From positions 21,621,857-21,685,856 of the forward strand of contig LR990040.1 in NCBI GenBank assembly GCA_905147135.1: 64,000 nucleotides of DNA, in the 5' to 3' direction. Source of the DNA: Blastobasis lacticolella (taxonomy: Eukaryota; Arthropoda; Insecta; Lepidoptera; Blastobasidae). This document shows, in pieces, positions 45,351-57,342 of this stretch. A model generated the notes under the pieces. The model saw nothing but the letters and a program-made list of their open reading frames with translations, searched no databases and had not been told where the DNA came from. The stretch's first letter is position 1. Each line of letters begins with the position of its first letter. The position numbers and the translations under genes were made by a program.

Positions 45351-46249
45351 AGGAAGATTACTTACAAGTAACATTTCATGAGTAGTATAACTTATTTCTG
45401 TTAAGTATAATTAAAGTTTCTAAAAGGTCTCACTAATGATAAGATCATATTTTTTAGTTATTATAAGTAAATTAGTTGTGTTATTAATGACCAAAAGAGT
45501 GATTTTTCCCAAAGATGATTAAATGTTGTAATTGTGATATCATGAAAACTAGTTAAAGTGCCTAATGAAAATGTAGCTAAGTTTAAACTGTTTAGACTGA
45601 AGAATTTCGTCCAATTTCTGATATATTTTTTTTATTATTTTTATTATAAATCTTTAAATGTTTAATCATGTTTTTTTTTATTTTCTTTGCTACGTTTAGA
45701 CCTAATGTTCAATATTTTGTACAAAAGATAGAACGATGTAAGTTAACCAAAATGGCCCTTAGACACCTAGTATTACGGTAAATATACTCCCAAAATCCTA
45801 ATAAGAAATTTATGAATATTTATGTCTCTGGGTCTGACAGCAATTATTTAATTTGTGCTTAATTTTGTACAGCGGGTTTTTACTACTACCTTGTTATTTA
45901 AAGTCTGGGTCTTAGGAGGTTAAATAATATTTATATAAATATTTTCCATCACTTATTTTTCGGCTGGGTTGAGCCACCTTGTAAAATAGCTACCAAGCTA
46001 CTCGTGAGTTACGAGAAAATTCGGGAATTTTAAACGAAAATTTAAGTGTTTACGGGATATAACGTAAAAAGAAAATTTACAATGAATAGTGTCTAAAGGG
46101 CAATAAATGAGAAGTTTCGTAATATTCAACTGATGTATCCTTGGTGGGGCCAAGGTACGTACTGAAATAAGATTTTGACCTGTTATCAATAATCCAATAT
46201 TAATAATAATGTAAACCTATATAAAATTTTAGTGATTTCTAAAGATATG
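45351..46249. other. Non-coding interior of copy C
   Basis: AT-rich with no recognisable feature. Confidence 0.35.
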
Positions 46250-46900
46250 CAACATGTTGCAACATGTTAAGTATTCTTGAGAGGAAAAATAAATTTTCTC
46301 GTAAATTATGAACAATTGCTAAAACAACACTTTCATTGGAAACTGTGGAGCAGAAGCTTCGAAAAATTGTCTCATAAACATCAACCCAAACATAGTTCAA
46401 TGTTGGAAGGTGGAATCTACAACATTTCCATCCAGTCAATGATTTTAATATTTTCCAATGTGGGTAACCGGTATGTTACGTTTACATCTTATGTTAAGGC
46501 GGTTAATATAGGTTATTTCTTTTTATACAAGACTAATTTTTGGATTGACTGAGTAGAAATGCGAAGACTACCTACAATAATGGAAAATAAAGATGTGTTT
46601 TCATTTTCGATAAACTAGGTACTAAAGCAATTATTACAAGTAGGTACTAAAGCTGCCTATCATATAAATATACCCAACAAAATTTACGGGAATATAAAGT
46701 TTCCGATGTTCTTTAACTTAATATTTTTAAAACTTAGCAAGTTTTCATCGGTCAACAGCACAAAATTTTAATTTTTTTTTGTCTAGCTACCAACAAGAAA
46801 TTTTTTTGAAACATTTTACTTTCGTTAACGTAGTTTTTGACATGGAAAAGAAGGTTAAACAATTATGATATGGTTTTTCTTTGCTCATATAAATGTTTTG
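46250..46900 (-). other. Conserved family interior in copy C
   Basis: Shares TATTCTTGAGAGG, AATGATTTTAATATTTTCCA and TTTTTGGATTGACT with copy B1 (28650-28930), and in inverted form with copy A (12360-12650). It is non-coding. Confidence 0.6.
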
Positions 46901-46929
46901 CATTTCTAAAAATATTATAATAGAAGCGG

Positions 46930-47340
46930 CGTTTTATATCTCGATGTAGTGACGCTCGACGTGCAAGAAACAATTCGTGATTCCATAGTATCCAGGATTT
47001 GTGCCATAGTAGATGCAGAAGTCACCGACATAGTTTCCACGAGTTTCAAAACTAAAGTGGCAGTGGGCAGGCCACAAAATTTCATAGGACCGATGGCCGA
47101 TGAGGCACAAAGGTCTTCGAATCGGGAGCACGTACCGAAAATTATAGTGTAAAACAGCCCCAGGAGATAGACTGAGCTGGTAGATGTAAGGGCACCAAGC
47201 CGATCGTTGCGGAAGGCCAGGGGGTGGAGTATGTCCAGCAGTGGATGTCCTGGCGTACGAAATGTTCAGATACAGAACCGGTCGGGGTGTAACCTGTCAT
47301 GGCAGCTTTGGTGATGCTGTTCCGGGTGACGATTTCAACC
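46930..47340 (+). pseudogene. RTE-like LINE C-terminal fragment
   Basis: One plus-strand frame around 47050 reads KLKWQWAGH, the conserved end-of-RT word of a large invertebrate RTE-like family. It is followed by a broken RWPMRHKGLRIG stretch. The complement at 47180-47240 carries CATCCACTGCTGGACATACT, typical of the same repeat. It is old and rearranged. Confidence 0.5.
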
Positions 47341-47560
47341 AGGATCTGCGAAGCTCTTGACAGCGATGGTCCGCGAAGACAGCACAGCACATTTCCTTTG
47401 GTTTTTCGGTCTCTCGATCCTTTAGACGTCGATTGGTCGTTCCATACACCGTCGTCGTGGATTTGCAAGATGCCTCGTGGAATGGTCTCGTCCATTACGC
47501 AGAATCTGAAAAATAGTGATTTTTATATCGATATCAAGAGTTAACGAATCCCACTTCTGA

Positions 47561-48470
47561 TGTCAGCTTTAATATAAGTTCTACTTATAACTACAGTGTC
47601 TTTCATTAGTAAAACCTTTATTTTAGTCATTAGGCTACAGGATAATAACAGAGTGTGAGTATGTATCCAAAATCCCAGTGAAATATATGGACAGCGATGA
47701 TGATGAAGTATCCAAGGCTGATATTTGTGTAGGAGTTTACTAGAAAATATATTATCTAGGATAACGTATGATTCTAGTGGACATCATTTAATCAAACAAA
47801 TGTTTTAAAGATATTAGGTATATTGTAATAAGCAATATAATCCATTCTAAAATGAGGTATTTATTTAAACAACATTAGCTGAATTAAACAAGATTTTATA
47901 ATACAAACAAAGTACCATAGGCAAACCACATTTATACAAAATTCTCACCAAATGTTAAGACACAATTATCGATCACATAATTCAATATTTATCCTTTAAA
48001 ATGGGACAGTAGTATTACGTATGATTCAATAAATAAACAATTATATAAATAAATTAACCAATACAAAATATAAAGCAACAATAATACAATGCAAGTTTGT
48101 ACTTAACTCTGTGCTGGCTCTGGAGCAAAAGTACCACCCAGTCTTTTGACTGGACCTTTATACTACCTTCTAGCCGGAAATGTCATTTTCTATTCTCATT
48201 TCCGGTCTCCTAAATTTACTGATAGATTGATTAGATGTTAATTTAATGTATTACAATACTTTGAACATTATTATAAATTTATTACATAATTAATTAAGGA
48301 AGTTTCTCATAAACAGTACTTAACTGATCAAAGACAAACAATCGTTCAGAAACACCACACTTCGTTCTGAAGTTGGTGAAATGTTTACAAAAGTATTTTG
48401 AAATATTAATTATTATTAATCACGATATTTAATACCAATTAAAACATACTAAAATACCTTATATCTAAAA
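47561..48470 (-). repeat. 5' LTR of copy C
   Basis: 910 bp, near-identical to 41806-42718. The last bases read TCTAAAA instead of TCTAACA before the ACTG duplication. A TATAAAG box lies on the minus strand near 48163. Confidence 0.87.
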
Positions 48471-48522
48471 ACTGCGTATATTTGAGTAGTAGATAGGCAA
48501 TAAATAGAACATTCATTTGGAA

Positions 48523-51485
48523 AAAAAAAAAAAAATATTACATTATTTTATTTTTTGCTAAGTAAAGAGGATAAATATTCCATTAAATGGTAATATTTAC
48601 GTTAAAGATATACTGTATTGATTTCTAACTGTTTTGTTAAGTACATTACTAAATTAACAAGTTTAACCATTAATATAATTGATTACATACATGTCATTTA
48701 TAATGTGAACAATTTAACATTTATAGATTAAGTACATAAAAAATTGTTTTAGGTTTCTTTGGAAACCAATAACTAAATACAATTGAAATCTACTAAAACT
48801 GAAACATAAAACCAACCACAAAATATTTTATTTTAGTAGTCAATTGTTAAATACAGAATACAGTACAGAATTAGATTATAACATTTTAAAATGAATTTTA
48901 TAAAATCCTATACCTACTTAATGTTTAAAGATATTCTCAATGTTGACAATTGGTTACAATAGGTACCTAAGTACTTTCAAATATTCAAAATTACTCCAAT
49001 TTAATTGTTTACAATATAGATCCTACTTCAAGAATTATAATTTTTTTATTTATTTAACAAAATACATTTTTGTTAACTACACATTTGTAGTGAAGCGAGT
49101 ATTTACTTAACTTTTATATTCTTTTTGTTTACACATAGCTTCTTCACTTTTATTTATCATAAAATACAATCATTATTGACATTTATTTACATATTTTTAT
49201 TGGCAAAGTTTCACATCACATTACTTTTTATAATTCTCATTTTTATATCTCATACACAAAACATTTATTTATAAGTAGTAGTTTTATCTCATAATTTCTT
49301 TTTATATTTTTCAATTCAAAATACAATCACATCCAAAGTCATCATCTCATTTATTTATCAAGTAACTACTCGAGTACTCATATAACTTTTTCTTACAAGT
49401 AAAGGTACATACACAACACACATTTTATTTTAATGGACGTGTCCCATTTCATTTCATATTTATTTACTTTATATAAAGGTACTTTTTTTTTATATTACTC
49501 ATGAGTTCACACCTCAAACTCACCAGATCTCTCAATGCTGCGTACTCACGCGCCTTCACTGATAAAGATTACTGGTTTACATAAACATAGCATTTGGCTA
49601 TTCACATATTAAGGTAAAGGACATACCTAACTTTTAAGACAAACGTCTCCAACGATTCTCACGGGGAAATCTCGTTTCGGCCATGATCGAATGAAGGATG
49701 ATCGTTCCTTTACCCGTACCTTTAACGTGTGTACCTTTGATGACTTTGACGGAACAATGTACCAATCATTTTATCCTCACATGAATACACAAACAAGATT
49801 GCCATTTTTATCTAAAGAAATTTTTTAAACTTTTGGGTGATCAATCCAATAGTCAATTTCTATGGACCAAAATATTCACAGTCCTACAATTCGTTACATT
49901 AAGCTACTGTTCAAACATTCGCCTATATAACCATAATATCCTTTTCATTTCCTTACCACATTTATATTCCATATCTGATTTCTTTACATCTTTCCATAGA
50001 AACGTTGCTAAGCCATAGGTTACAACATAGTTATTAACAACACCAACGGATCAAATTACTAATAATATCATCATAGCAAGTACAGACAGACTGAGCGCAA
50101 CAATATATCTCCGTGTAAAGATTAAGTAATTGTTATTAATTTTTTATTAAGTTTTCTGAACATCCTATATATTTCATTGGCACAACGATTCGATCGCATT
50201 AATAATGCGATACCTTAAACCGATTGTTCATAACACTCCATTTGACGCACGCGGCTAAAAATAATATATAAAGGTAACGTAATTTGAGAGGTCTAATTCA
50301 ACTACATTGCTGTAAAAAAAATTTATTTAACGAACGAGTTCGGTAGGCAACTATAATACCTATCACGTTGTTTGCTACTTTTGAAAAATAAATAAATCAT
50401 TATATCATTAAGACCGCAATGAAAGTAATAAGATCAACGAAAGAAGTACCTAATGACGTTGCATCGGAATGTGCATGTCGCGATGCGCACTGCGCACGCT
50501 TAGCGATGTCAGCATCTTGGTAGCAGCTACTTCACGGAATGCATACAATATGATACTTCGTTGTCTTTCGCAATATGATATTGTTTTTACAAAGTAAGTT
50601 ACATGTACTTTTGAATCATGTTGTTAAGTATGATGGATAAAATACTTACTTAGATAAAATGTTTGTTCATAATAGGATAGTTTGTTGTAATATTTACTTG
50701 AACAAAAAAATTACGTATGTGTTACATAACCTACAGTTATCAATTAATTGTGTTTTACAGTAGACAGAGAAAACATCTACATACTTTATTTATTTTCTCA
50801 ATTGTTGCGTCAGCGCTGTACGTATTTAGAAAAACTTATACCTTTGCATAGCTTACACTATTAATTCATACTTTATGATAAACAAATATACTTTTTACTT
50901 AATGCAAAGCAATTAATATTATTATTTTGACTTGGATGAAAGAGGAGAAAAAAATCCATAAAAATAAAATACCGTATTGTCAACATTGGATAATAATTAT
51001 TGTTCTAGTACTTTACGGTAATTATTTATAATAATAATATTCTTAACTAGATATTTGACGTACCGTATAGCCTTCCACCACATTTCTTCTTTTACTCCTA
51101 TCAATCCAACAGTTCCTCTTCGCACTTCCGTCTCCAACTCCTAACTCCACCGTCGGGACACGATCATCTCCCGGCTGCATACAACACAATTTTGATCTAC
51201 TGTTTTTTTTCGATGTGCTTCCATTAATTGACAATTTTTCTTATTTTCTTCTTTTAATGTTTTTATCATTCTTGCCTTTCTTGTATTTCTTGAATTTTGT
51301 GAATCTTCTTAAATTTCTTCTAAATATATTTAATTAATTATTGTTTTCTTTCTTCATAACAAATGCCTCAATTGCTTCATGTCTTTCTTTTCTTTTCTAT
51401 TCTATTAATTTCTATTCTATTTATTTTTATAAATCGTCGATAAAGTAGCGCAGCGCGGACTGCTGCGCAGCGCTGCCGCGAGGCA
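48523..51485 (-). other. Non-coding interior of the short-LTR element
   Basis: AT-rich, about 3 kb, starting with a 14-A run at 48524. No RT, integrase or gag motif on either strand. A 63-codon minus frame at 51043-51234 is unrecognised. A short GC-rich palindromic word (GATGCGCACTGCGCA) is at 50483. Confidence 0.5.
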
Positions 51486-51503
51486 GCTATGGCAGGATCA
51501 CCA
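51486..51503 (-). promoter_or_regulatory. Primer-binding-site-like sequence of the short-LTR element
   Basis: TGGTGATCCTGCCATAGC on the minus strand begins with TGG directly at the LTR edge, as expected for a tRNA primer. The tRNA was not identified. A GC-rich imperfect hairpin (AGCGCAGCGC and GCGCAGCGCT arms, 51446-51474) follows. Confidence 0.5.
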
Positions 51504-51614
51504 TGTAAGGTGGGAGGCCGGAGCCTAGTGAAACGACTGACTTCGGGATTAAGACTGCGTATATTTGAGTAGTAGATAGGCAATAAATAGAACATTAATT
51601 GGCTATACACTACA
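51504..51614 (-). repeat. Short LTR (right, 5' on the minus strand)
   Basis: 111 bp, TG...CA-bounded. It includes AATAAATAG near 51583 on the plus strand and retains the uninterrupted AAGACTGCGTATATTTG site into which copy C inserted in the other LTR. Confidence 0.82.
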
Positions 51615-54600
51615 GGGAGCCGATGAGGTGCAGGGATCGGGGAGTGGACTGGGCTCGCTTTCAGGGCACGCTACAAGCGCGTGTGGGTAGGTTAAACCTA
51701 CGCAAACTCGCGGAGCAAGCATGTGCCGATTTTACCGCAGCCCTGACTCGCACAGCCGCGGAGTGTTTGGGGTACAAGCGGGACAAACGGTGTGGTTTGA
51801 CCACCATTCTGGTGGTCCGGTGAACTGGACGCACTGAGGAGGAGACATAATCGAGCAAGGAAGGCGTGGCAGGAGTCTAGGCGTGAAGGTGGGACCGTGG
51901 AGGAAGAACGAAGGGCTCGATTCCACGAGGAACGCGCGGAGTACCGAAGGGCCATGCGGAAAGCCGAATCCGACCACTTCCAGCATCTAGCAAATAGTGG
52001 GAACCACGACCCTTGGGGGTTGGCGTACAGGGCCGCTAGCGGTCGGGTGCGCCCGCCCGCAAACGTCGTGAACGGACTGAGGTTGGCAGACGGTTTCGCA
52101 GGGGACGCTGCCTCGGCACTGGGGGGGACCTTGCGCGTTATGTGTCCGGACGACACACCGGCGACGGACTCTGAGTACCATAGGAGGGTTAGGTTAGCAG
52201 CATCTTGCCTACCATCTGGCCGGGACTCTGAACCACTGAACGGATTTGCAATAGGACGCATCGTGAAGGAAGAACCAAACAAAGCCCCAGGGGTAGACGG
52301 GATCACCGCGCGCATTTAAAGGCGGCCTGGAAGGTATCCGGCGCGGAAATCACCGAGCTAATGGCAAAGTGTGTGCGGGAAGGAATCTTTCCAGGTGTTT
52401 GGAAATTAGGTAGGTTGGTAGTCCTTCCGAAGGGTAACGGGAAGGCTTTGACAGACCCCAAAGCCTACAGACCCGTGACCCTCCTTTCCGTTCTTGGAAA
52501 GGTGCTCGAGAGGGTGATGTGTGAGTGTACGCCGGGTCTTTACTCTCGCATATCCGACGGCCAGCATGGATTTGTTAGGGGACGTTCGACAGTCACGGCG
52601 CTTAACGCCATCCTTGGGACAGCACGGACGTCTTGTCACAAGTACGTCCAGGCCATCATGCTGGACATCTCCGGGGCATTCGACAACGCATGGTGGCCCA
52701 TGGTGCTGCTCAAGTTAAAGCAGGGTGGCTGTCCACCAAATATGTACAGGATTTGCGACCGGCGCGTAGGAATGTGGGCGGGGGGTCTGTGTGCGTCGAA
52801 AACATCGACAATGGGGTGTCCTCAGGGCTCGGTTCTGGGGCCCACATTGTGGAACATCCTGATGGACGACCTGTTGCGCCTTCCTTGGCCGGAGGGCGTA
52901 CGGGCCGTGGACTACGCGGATGATGTGACGCTTTTGATCGAGGCGAACTCCAGGGCAGACATTGAGCGACACGGTGCTGAGGCTCTACGTCTGGTGACAG
53001 AATGGGGTCTCAGGAACAGGTTGGCCTTTGCTCCGGCGAAGAGCTCAACCATCACCCTGAAAGGGAGATTTAAACGACCACCCGTGCTACGCCTTGGAGG
53101 GGAATCGGTCAGAAGCGTCGCATCTGTCAAGGTGCTAGGTGTTACGCTGGACGAGACACAGTCGTTCGCGGTCCACACGCAGGACATGGGGGAGAGGGCG
53201 GCAAGATGCTTTGGGAAGATGTCTAGGGTCTCAACGTCTTCGTGGAGGGTTAGGTATAGGGCGCTCAGAGTGTTGTACTTCGGTACATACGTCGCTACGA
53301 TTGCGTACGCGGCCTCGGTTTGGAGCGGTAGGGTAGGGTTCCACGTAGTAAAGAGCCGTTTACTTAGGACTCAGCGCCCCGCGCTGATTTTACTTACAAA
53401 AGCGTACCGTACTACGAGTACTGCCGCTTTGGCGGTGCTCGCTGGTGTCCTGCCCGCGGACCTGGAGGTAAAGCGGACGGGAAAGGTGGAAGCGAGTCGG
53501 GCCGGCTTAGCGGGGCGGGAAGTTGCGGAGTTAAAGAAAGCCGCCCATGAGGAGGTGGTAGACGCCTGGCAGGAGCGCTGGGATGCCGAGGAGAAGAGCT
53601 CGGATCTGAGGCGCTTCTTCCCGTGCGTCCGCAGTAGATTGGGGGCCACGTGGGTGGAGCCCGACTATGTCATCTCCCAGATTCTTACCGGTCATGGAGC
53701 TTTTAGAGCGCGTTTATGGGCGCTCGGCTTGAGTGACTCTGCGGAGTGCTCATGCGGGGGGGATCTCGAGACTAGGGACCACATATTGTGGGAATGCGAG
53801 AGGTTCGAGCAGGAGCGCAGCGACATGCTTGCTAGGTTAGAACGGAAGGAGGCGGGCCCGGTTTACTTCTCGGACCTTGTGTCCTCGGAGGCGAACTTCG
53901 CGAGGTTGAAGGAATTCGCGTGCGCTTGGTACCGTGTGAGGAGAGTGGAGGACGAGGAAGATATGGAGCGTTGAAGAGAAAGGAGAATGGGAGCTGGCCG
54001 ACGGGGCAGAATTTTGTGCGTGTGGTGTCAGCCCAATAAGGGAGAGTGCCAGGGCATTATCAGGATTTGTAGGTGTGAAGAAATGCGCACGCCTAAAGAG
54101 CCACCGGCAAATAAGCGTGCGCATCACCCGAGATTAGGTCTGACGCGGTACGTATGACCGAGAGGTCGATAGGATCCTGGGTGGAGGCGGGTTAATGCTC
54201 ACCGCTGCCCCGCGAGCCAGACGTGACTCGTCGGCCAGACGTCGTTGAGGTTTGACGTGTGCAGTGCGCTCCTGCGAATATTTTTATCGAGCCAAATTGT
54301 GGAGTGCGTGATTCTCGGTACCTCTCGTACTATCTTGGTGTTTTGTGAAGTAATGGCCGCGGCCATTTTGTAGTCTGTGGAGTGCGGCAATAGTGCTACT
54401 TACTTTCAAAGGATATTAAGGTGAAGTTGGTGCAGGTGCGGTCCTCTTGCTCTGCCGTGCTCTGGAGTGTGAGCGCGTCCGTCCGTGCCCCGCTAGCCCC
54501 TCCGCCCCAAGGTGAGGCGTCGAGGAGGCTAGCCGATTGGCGTTAGCGCTGTCGGTTGGGTAACAGGTGCTGTGGCGACACTGACAGGTGACACCAGCTG

Positions 54601-54985
54601 TCATCTGTCAGGTAAGTGATATTGATACTGACGTTTTGCTGTTTGACGTTTTAGGTTTGTGTGGGTGAATTCTCGTGTAAAAATTATTTGTAGTATAGGT
54701 ATATAGTGTAGTTAGCATAGGTTAGGATTAGGCTGTGTATATATAGACTAGACTAGGTTAGGATTAGGCTGTTGTACATATGGACTAGGCTAAACTTAGG
54801 TTAGATTAGTGCTTGTTGAACTGGGTGTGTTTGTGTGGGGTGTGTGGGGCAAACGGCTGTTTTGCCACACAGTACCTTTACACGAACACCATCAGTAGAC
54901 TTAGTACTTTTAAACTGTTACAGTGTAAACACTTCATTACACGAACACCACGTACTGTGTTAGTAAGTTGGTACACATTGCGTGC

Positions 54986-56380
54986 ATGGAGCCGGCACCA
55001 AATGTCTAGCTCTTCGAGGCGGCGCTCAAGAAGCGACAAGGCAAGCTTGCCGATCTAGTTGAGATAGCGCAAGAGGAGGGCTTCCAGCCGCGGAAATCGA
55101 TGCTGCGGACTCCGCCAAGGGGCTTTAGCACCCCGAGCGCGGACGAGGCGGCGGGTACGGCGACGACGACGGCGACGGCGACGGAAACGGCAGCGGAACC
55201 AATGGATACGGGGTCGGGCGCGATCGTCGGGACTCCGCAGGCGGCGCAGGGAAGCGGGAGCCAGTCTGGCAAGCGCGGCTTGTCGTCTTCTGAATAAATT
55301 CAGGAGGCGGTCAGGCGGCGCAATGCCGGCAAGCGCGGTGCGCGGGCGAGTGAGGCCGTGCCCTAGTTGGCGGGTTGCTAACGAGGCCTCTCGACGACCA
55401 CGAGCGAGGACTTTTGCGGCATGGTGGCGCGCGCGGGAGAGGAAATCATGGGCGCTATTACAGCTGGTCAGTCCAAGCTGAATAAGGCGGAAATCGGGTG
55501 GAGGGCGCAAGCGTGCAGAGAATGACAGCGGTGTCCAGCATGCTGCTGCTCCGCATTGCGGAGCTCGAGATAAAACACAGGCAGCAGCAAGTGCGATGAT
55601 TAGAACGGTGGCAACAAGCGGTGCAGCGGCCACGGCGGCAGGAGCCCCGGTTTCATACGCTGCCGTGCTACGTTTGGGGGAAAGAACGGCGGCGGTTCCA
55701 ATTCCGGCGCCCAGCGTTCCGGCAGTGGTGGTGTATCCCGGTGGGCTGTAGGGTCCAAGGACTTCGAAAAATCGGGACCGCGGGGGTGGTCATAGAGGCC
55801 ACAAGCCAGGAGGGTATGGACCGCCTCTGGGCGGCCTTACCACCGAGTCTGGTGGTGAAGGAGTCCACACAGAGGCAACCTCTAGTGGCGCTGCGCAATA
55901 AAGAGGGTGCGGGGGTGGCTCGGGTCTTTAACGACCTGTACGAGCAAAATGTGAAGGAGCCTTTATCACGGGAGGAGTTTGACAAGGAAGCCAAGGTGGC
56001 ATTTAAGAAGTCGCGAGCGGGGTCGGCAAGGGAAGACGGTGGCGCTAGAGTGCAGCCCCAGGCTGAGGAAGCTGTTGGTGGAGAAGGGGCACGTGTACCT
56101 GGGGTGGGACTCTGTCTTCGTGGAGGATTTCGTGGAGGTGACGTGCTGCAGGCGCTGCCAACTGCTCAGTCACGCAGAAAAGTACTGCCGAGCAAAGGCG
56201 GCGGTCTGCGGCGGATGTGGCGAAGAAGGCCACACAACCAAAGAATGCACTAAACCAGCGATGGGCTGTGCAACGTGCAGACAATTCAAAAAACCGCACG
56301 AGGGCCACAGAACGGCGGCTGTGGAGTGCCCGGCGCGACAGCAGGCGCGTAGTGCACTCATATCTAGGACAAATTTCTAG
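54986..56380 (+). pseudogene. R1-clade LINE ORF1, copy 4
   Basis: Starts MEPAPNV followed at once by TAG, then LFEAALKKRQGKLADL. There is a TAA at about 55294, with a deletion and frameshifts through 55400-56000. The last part is open: CSPRLRKLLVEKGHVYLGW and knuckles CRRCQLLSHAEKYC, CGGCGEEGHTTKEC and CATCRQFKKPHEGH. The frame is ended early by the 961-bp insertion after RTNF; the native NYGP end lies beyond it at 57337. Confidence 0.8.
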
Positions 56381-57336
56381 GGCAACCTTTGATATTTGTG
56401 GTGATGGCAGTGTTGTTTTTGGTGTTAGCTTTGGTTGGGTTTAGTATTGGCACATGTTGTTATGATAATATTGTTTAATATATATGTCGGAGAAAGACTG
56501 GAGAAGACTCGCCCATGAGCGAGTAACGGCCATCAGAAGGTATTTATCGGGATTTCGTAGCAATAAAGGGGTATCTATAGTGTTTTAAGAATGTATTGTC
56601 AAATTAAAGCCACATTTACGAGTTTACAATTGTAGCCGGAACCCGCGGGTTATTTACAAAACCCTCCACCACCCATGGCCAATCTCATCAGGCCGATCCG
56701 CGGGAGATGCGCCGGGGCTCTTGCTAGTTGCCACATACGCACAGCTTGACTCCCTACACATTGTTAACAGTACATCCTGCACTCACGTTTCTATTTTCTG
56801 GAGCTTTCACGCATCTCTTTAACGCATCAAGGTTTACGCTTCTTCGCTCTTGAATGGTTTCTAGTTCTTGGTCCCAATATCCTTGCGGCTGCCGTCGCCG
56901 CCATGCTGCTTGTGACGTTGTCATAATAGTTGCAAGCCACCCGTCAGGTGGCGCACCAATCGACATCCAGGCCAAAGAGATGGACTAAGAGACTCATGAT
57001 CATCTCCGACATATATATATACATCATATTTAATATATATATATGTATACAAAGTATACAAAATGTTGTTTGGCAGAAAAGTGTGTAACGTGTGATTTTT
57101 ATTGTTGTCCTAGCCTAAGCAGTGTGTGGTTGGGCTAGGATAATATTTGGCCATGTCAGAATAACAGCGGCTGTCGGTCTCACTGGCAGCCATAGCTGAG
57201 CCATGGACCATTTTGTTTTGTGTAATTAGTTTTTATTTTTTGTTTATTATGGTCGACACTAGTCGAATTTATTTAAATTGTTAATATTTATGCAAAGCAA
57301 ATAAATATTTTCATTTCATTTCATTTCATTTCATTT
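56376..57336. mobile_element. 961-bp insertion with (ATTTC)n tail
   Basis: CAAATT flanks both sides (56370-56375 and 57337-57342). The right end is five TTTCA units after AAATAAATA, suggesting a retrotransposed sequence with a simple-repeat tail. Inside, TGTCGGAGA at 56485 and its complement TCTCCGACA at 57003 bound a possible second insertion. A 73-codon minus frame within that segment (56754-56975, WRRRQPQGYWDQELETIQER) is not recognised. Confidence 0.6.
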
Positions 57337-57342
57337 CAAATT

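Larger units (their letters stand above)
41806..48470 (-). mobile_element. Non-autonomous LTR retrotransposon, copy C (complete)
   Basis: Minus-strand element with LTRs 47561-48470 (5') and 41806-42718 (3'), flanked by a perfect ACTG duplication (41802-41805 and 48471-48474). The empty site AAGACTGCGTATATTTG survives at about 51561. The LTRs differ at about 15 positions by eye. Primer site TCAGAAGTGGGATTCG starts at 47560 on the minus strand. The interior shares blocks with copies A and B but contains other repeat remnants and no gag or pol. It is a divergent subfamily of copy A, with LTRs about 100 bp longer. Confidence 0.87.
41752..51614 (-). mobile_element. Short-LTR retroelement inserted in LINE copy 3
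   Basis: Exact GGGA duplications at 41748-41751 and 51615-51618. Terminal direct repeats of ~111 bp start TGTAAGGTGGGAGGCC; the right repeat (51504-51614) ends CACTACA. The left repeat is split by copy C (41752-41805 then 48475-48522) and its outer 12 bp is degenerate beside an A run. A TGGTGATCCTGCC primer-site-like sequence borders the right LTR on the minus strand, so the element runs on the minus strand. The interior of about 3 kb (48523-51485) has no gag or pol, so it is non-autonomous. Confidence 0.8.
41048..53974 (+). pseudogene. R1-clade LINE ORF2, copy 3 (interrupted)
   Basis: Begins MDLRSRGGIRVGQLNLAG at 41048. Frameshifts near 41320 and 41540 affect the endonuclease; YCIDTNTHSPWW and TSDHQLIVF are visible. 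After the 41752-51614 insertion it resumes at 51619 with PMRCRDRGVDWARF. A frameshift lies near 51790 and a stop at 52317 (ITARI then TAA). The last 537 codons (52361-53974) hold an almost complete RT: DISGAFDNAWW, MGCPQGSVLGPTLWNILMDD and DYADDVTLL. They also hold the C-terminal CSCGGDLETRDHILWEC motif. A small deletion at NMYRICDRR removes about six residues relative to copy 4. The reaction would be target-primed reverse transcription. Confidence 0.83.
38692..54197 (+). mobile_element. R1-clade LINE copy 3, split by nested LTR elements
   Basis: Sequence 38692-41751 continues at 51615/51619 after a 9.86-kb insertion with a GGGA duplication. 5' UTR 38692-39531, ORF1 39532-41058, ORF2 41048-53974, 3' UTR to 54197 ending GCGGGTTAATG, and directly followed by copy 4. 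Confidence 0.87.

Noticed and set aside
46934..47495. Host genes on the minus strand inside copy C
   Set aside because: Frames are antisense to or within an RTE-like LINE fragment (KWQWAGH motif on the plus strand).
54150..54260. Telomeric (TTAGG)n target at LINE junctions, as for TRAS/SART
   Set aside because: No TTAGG or CCTAA array at any junction.
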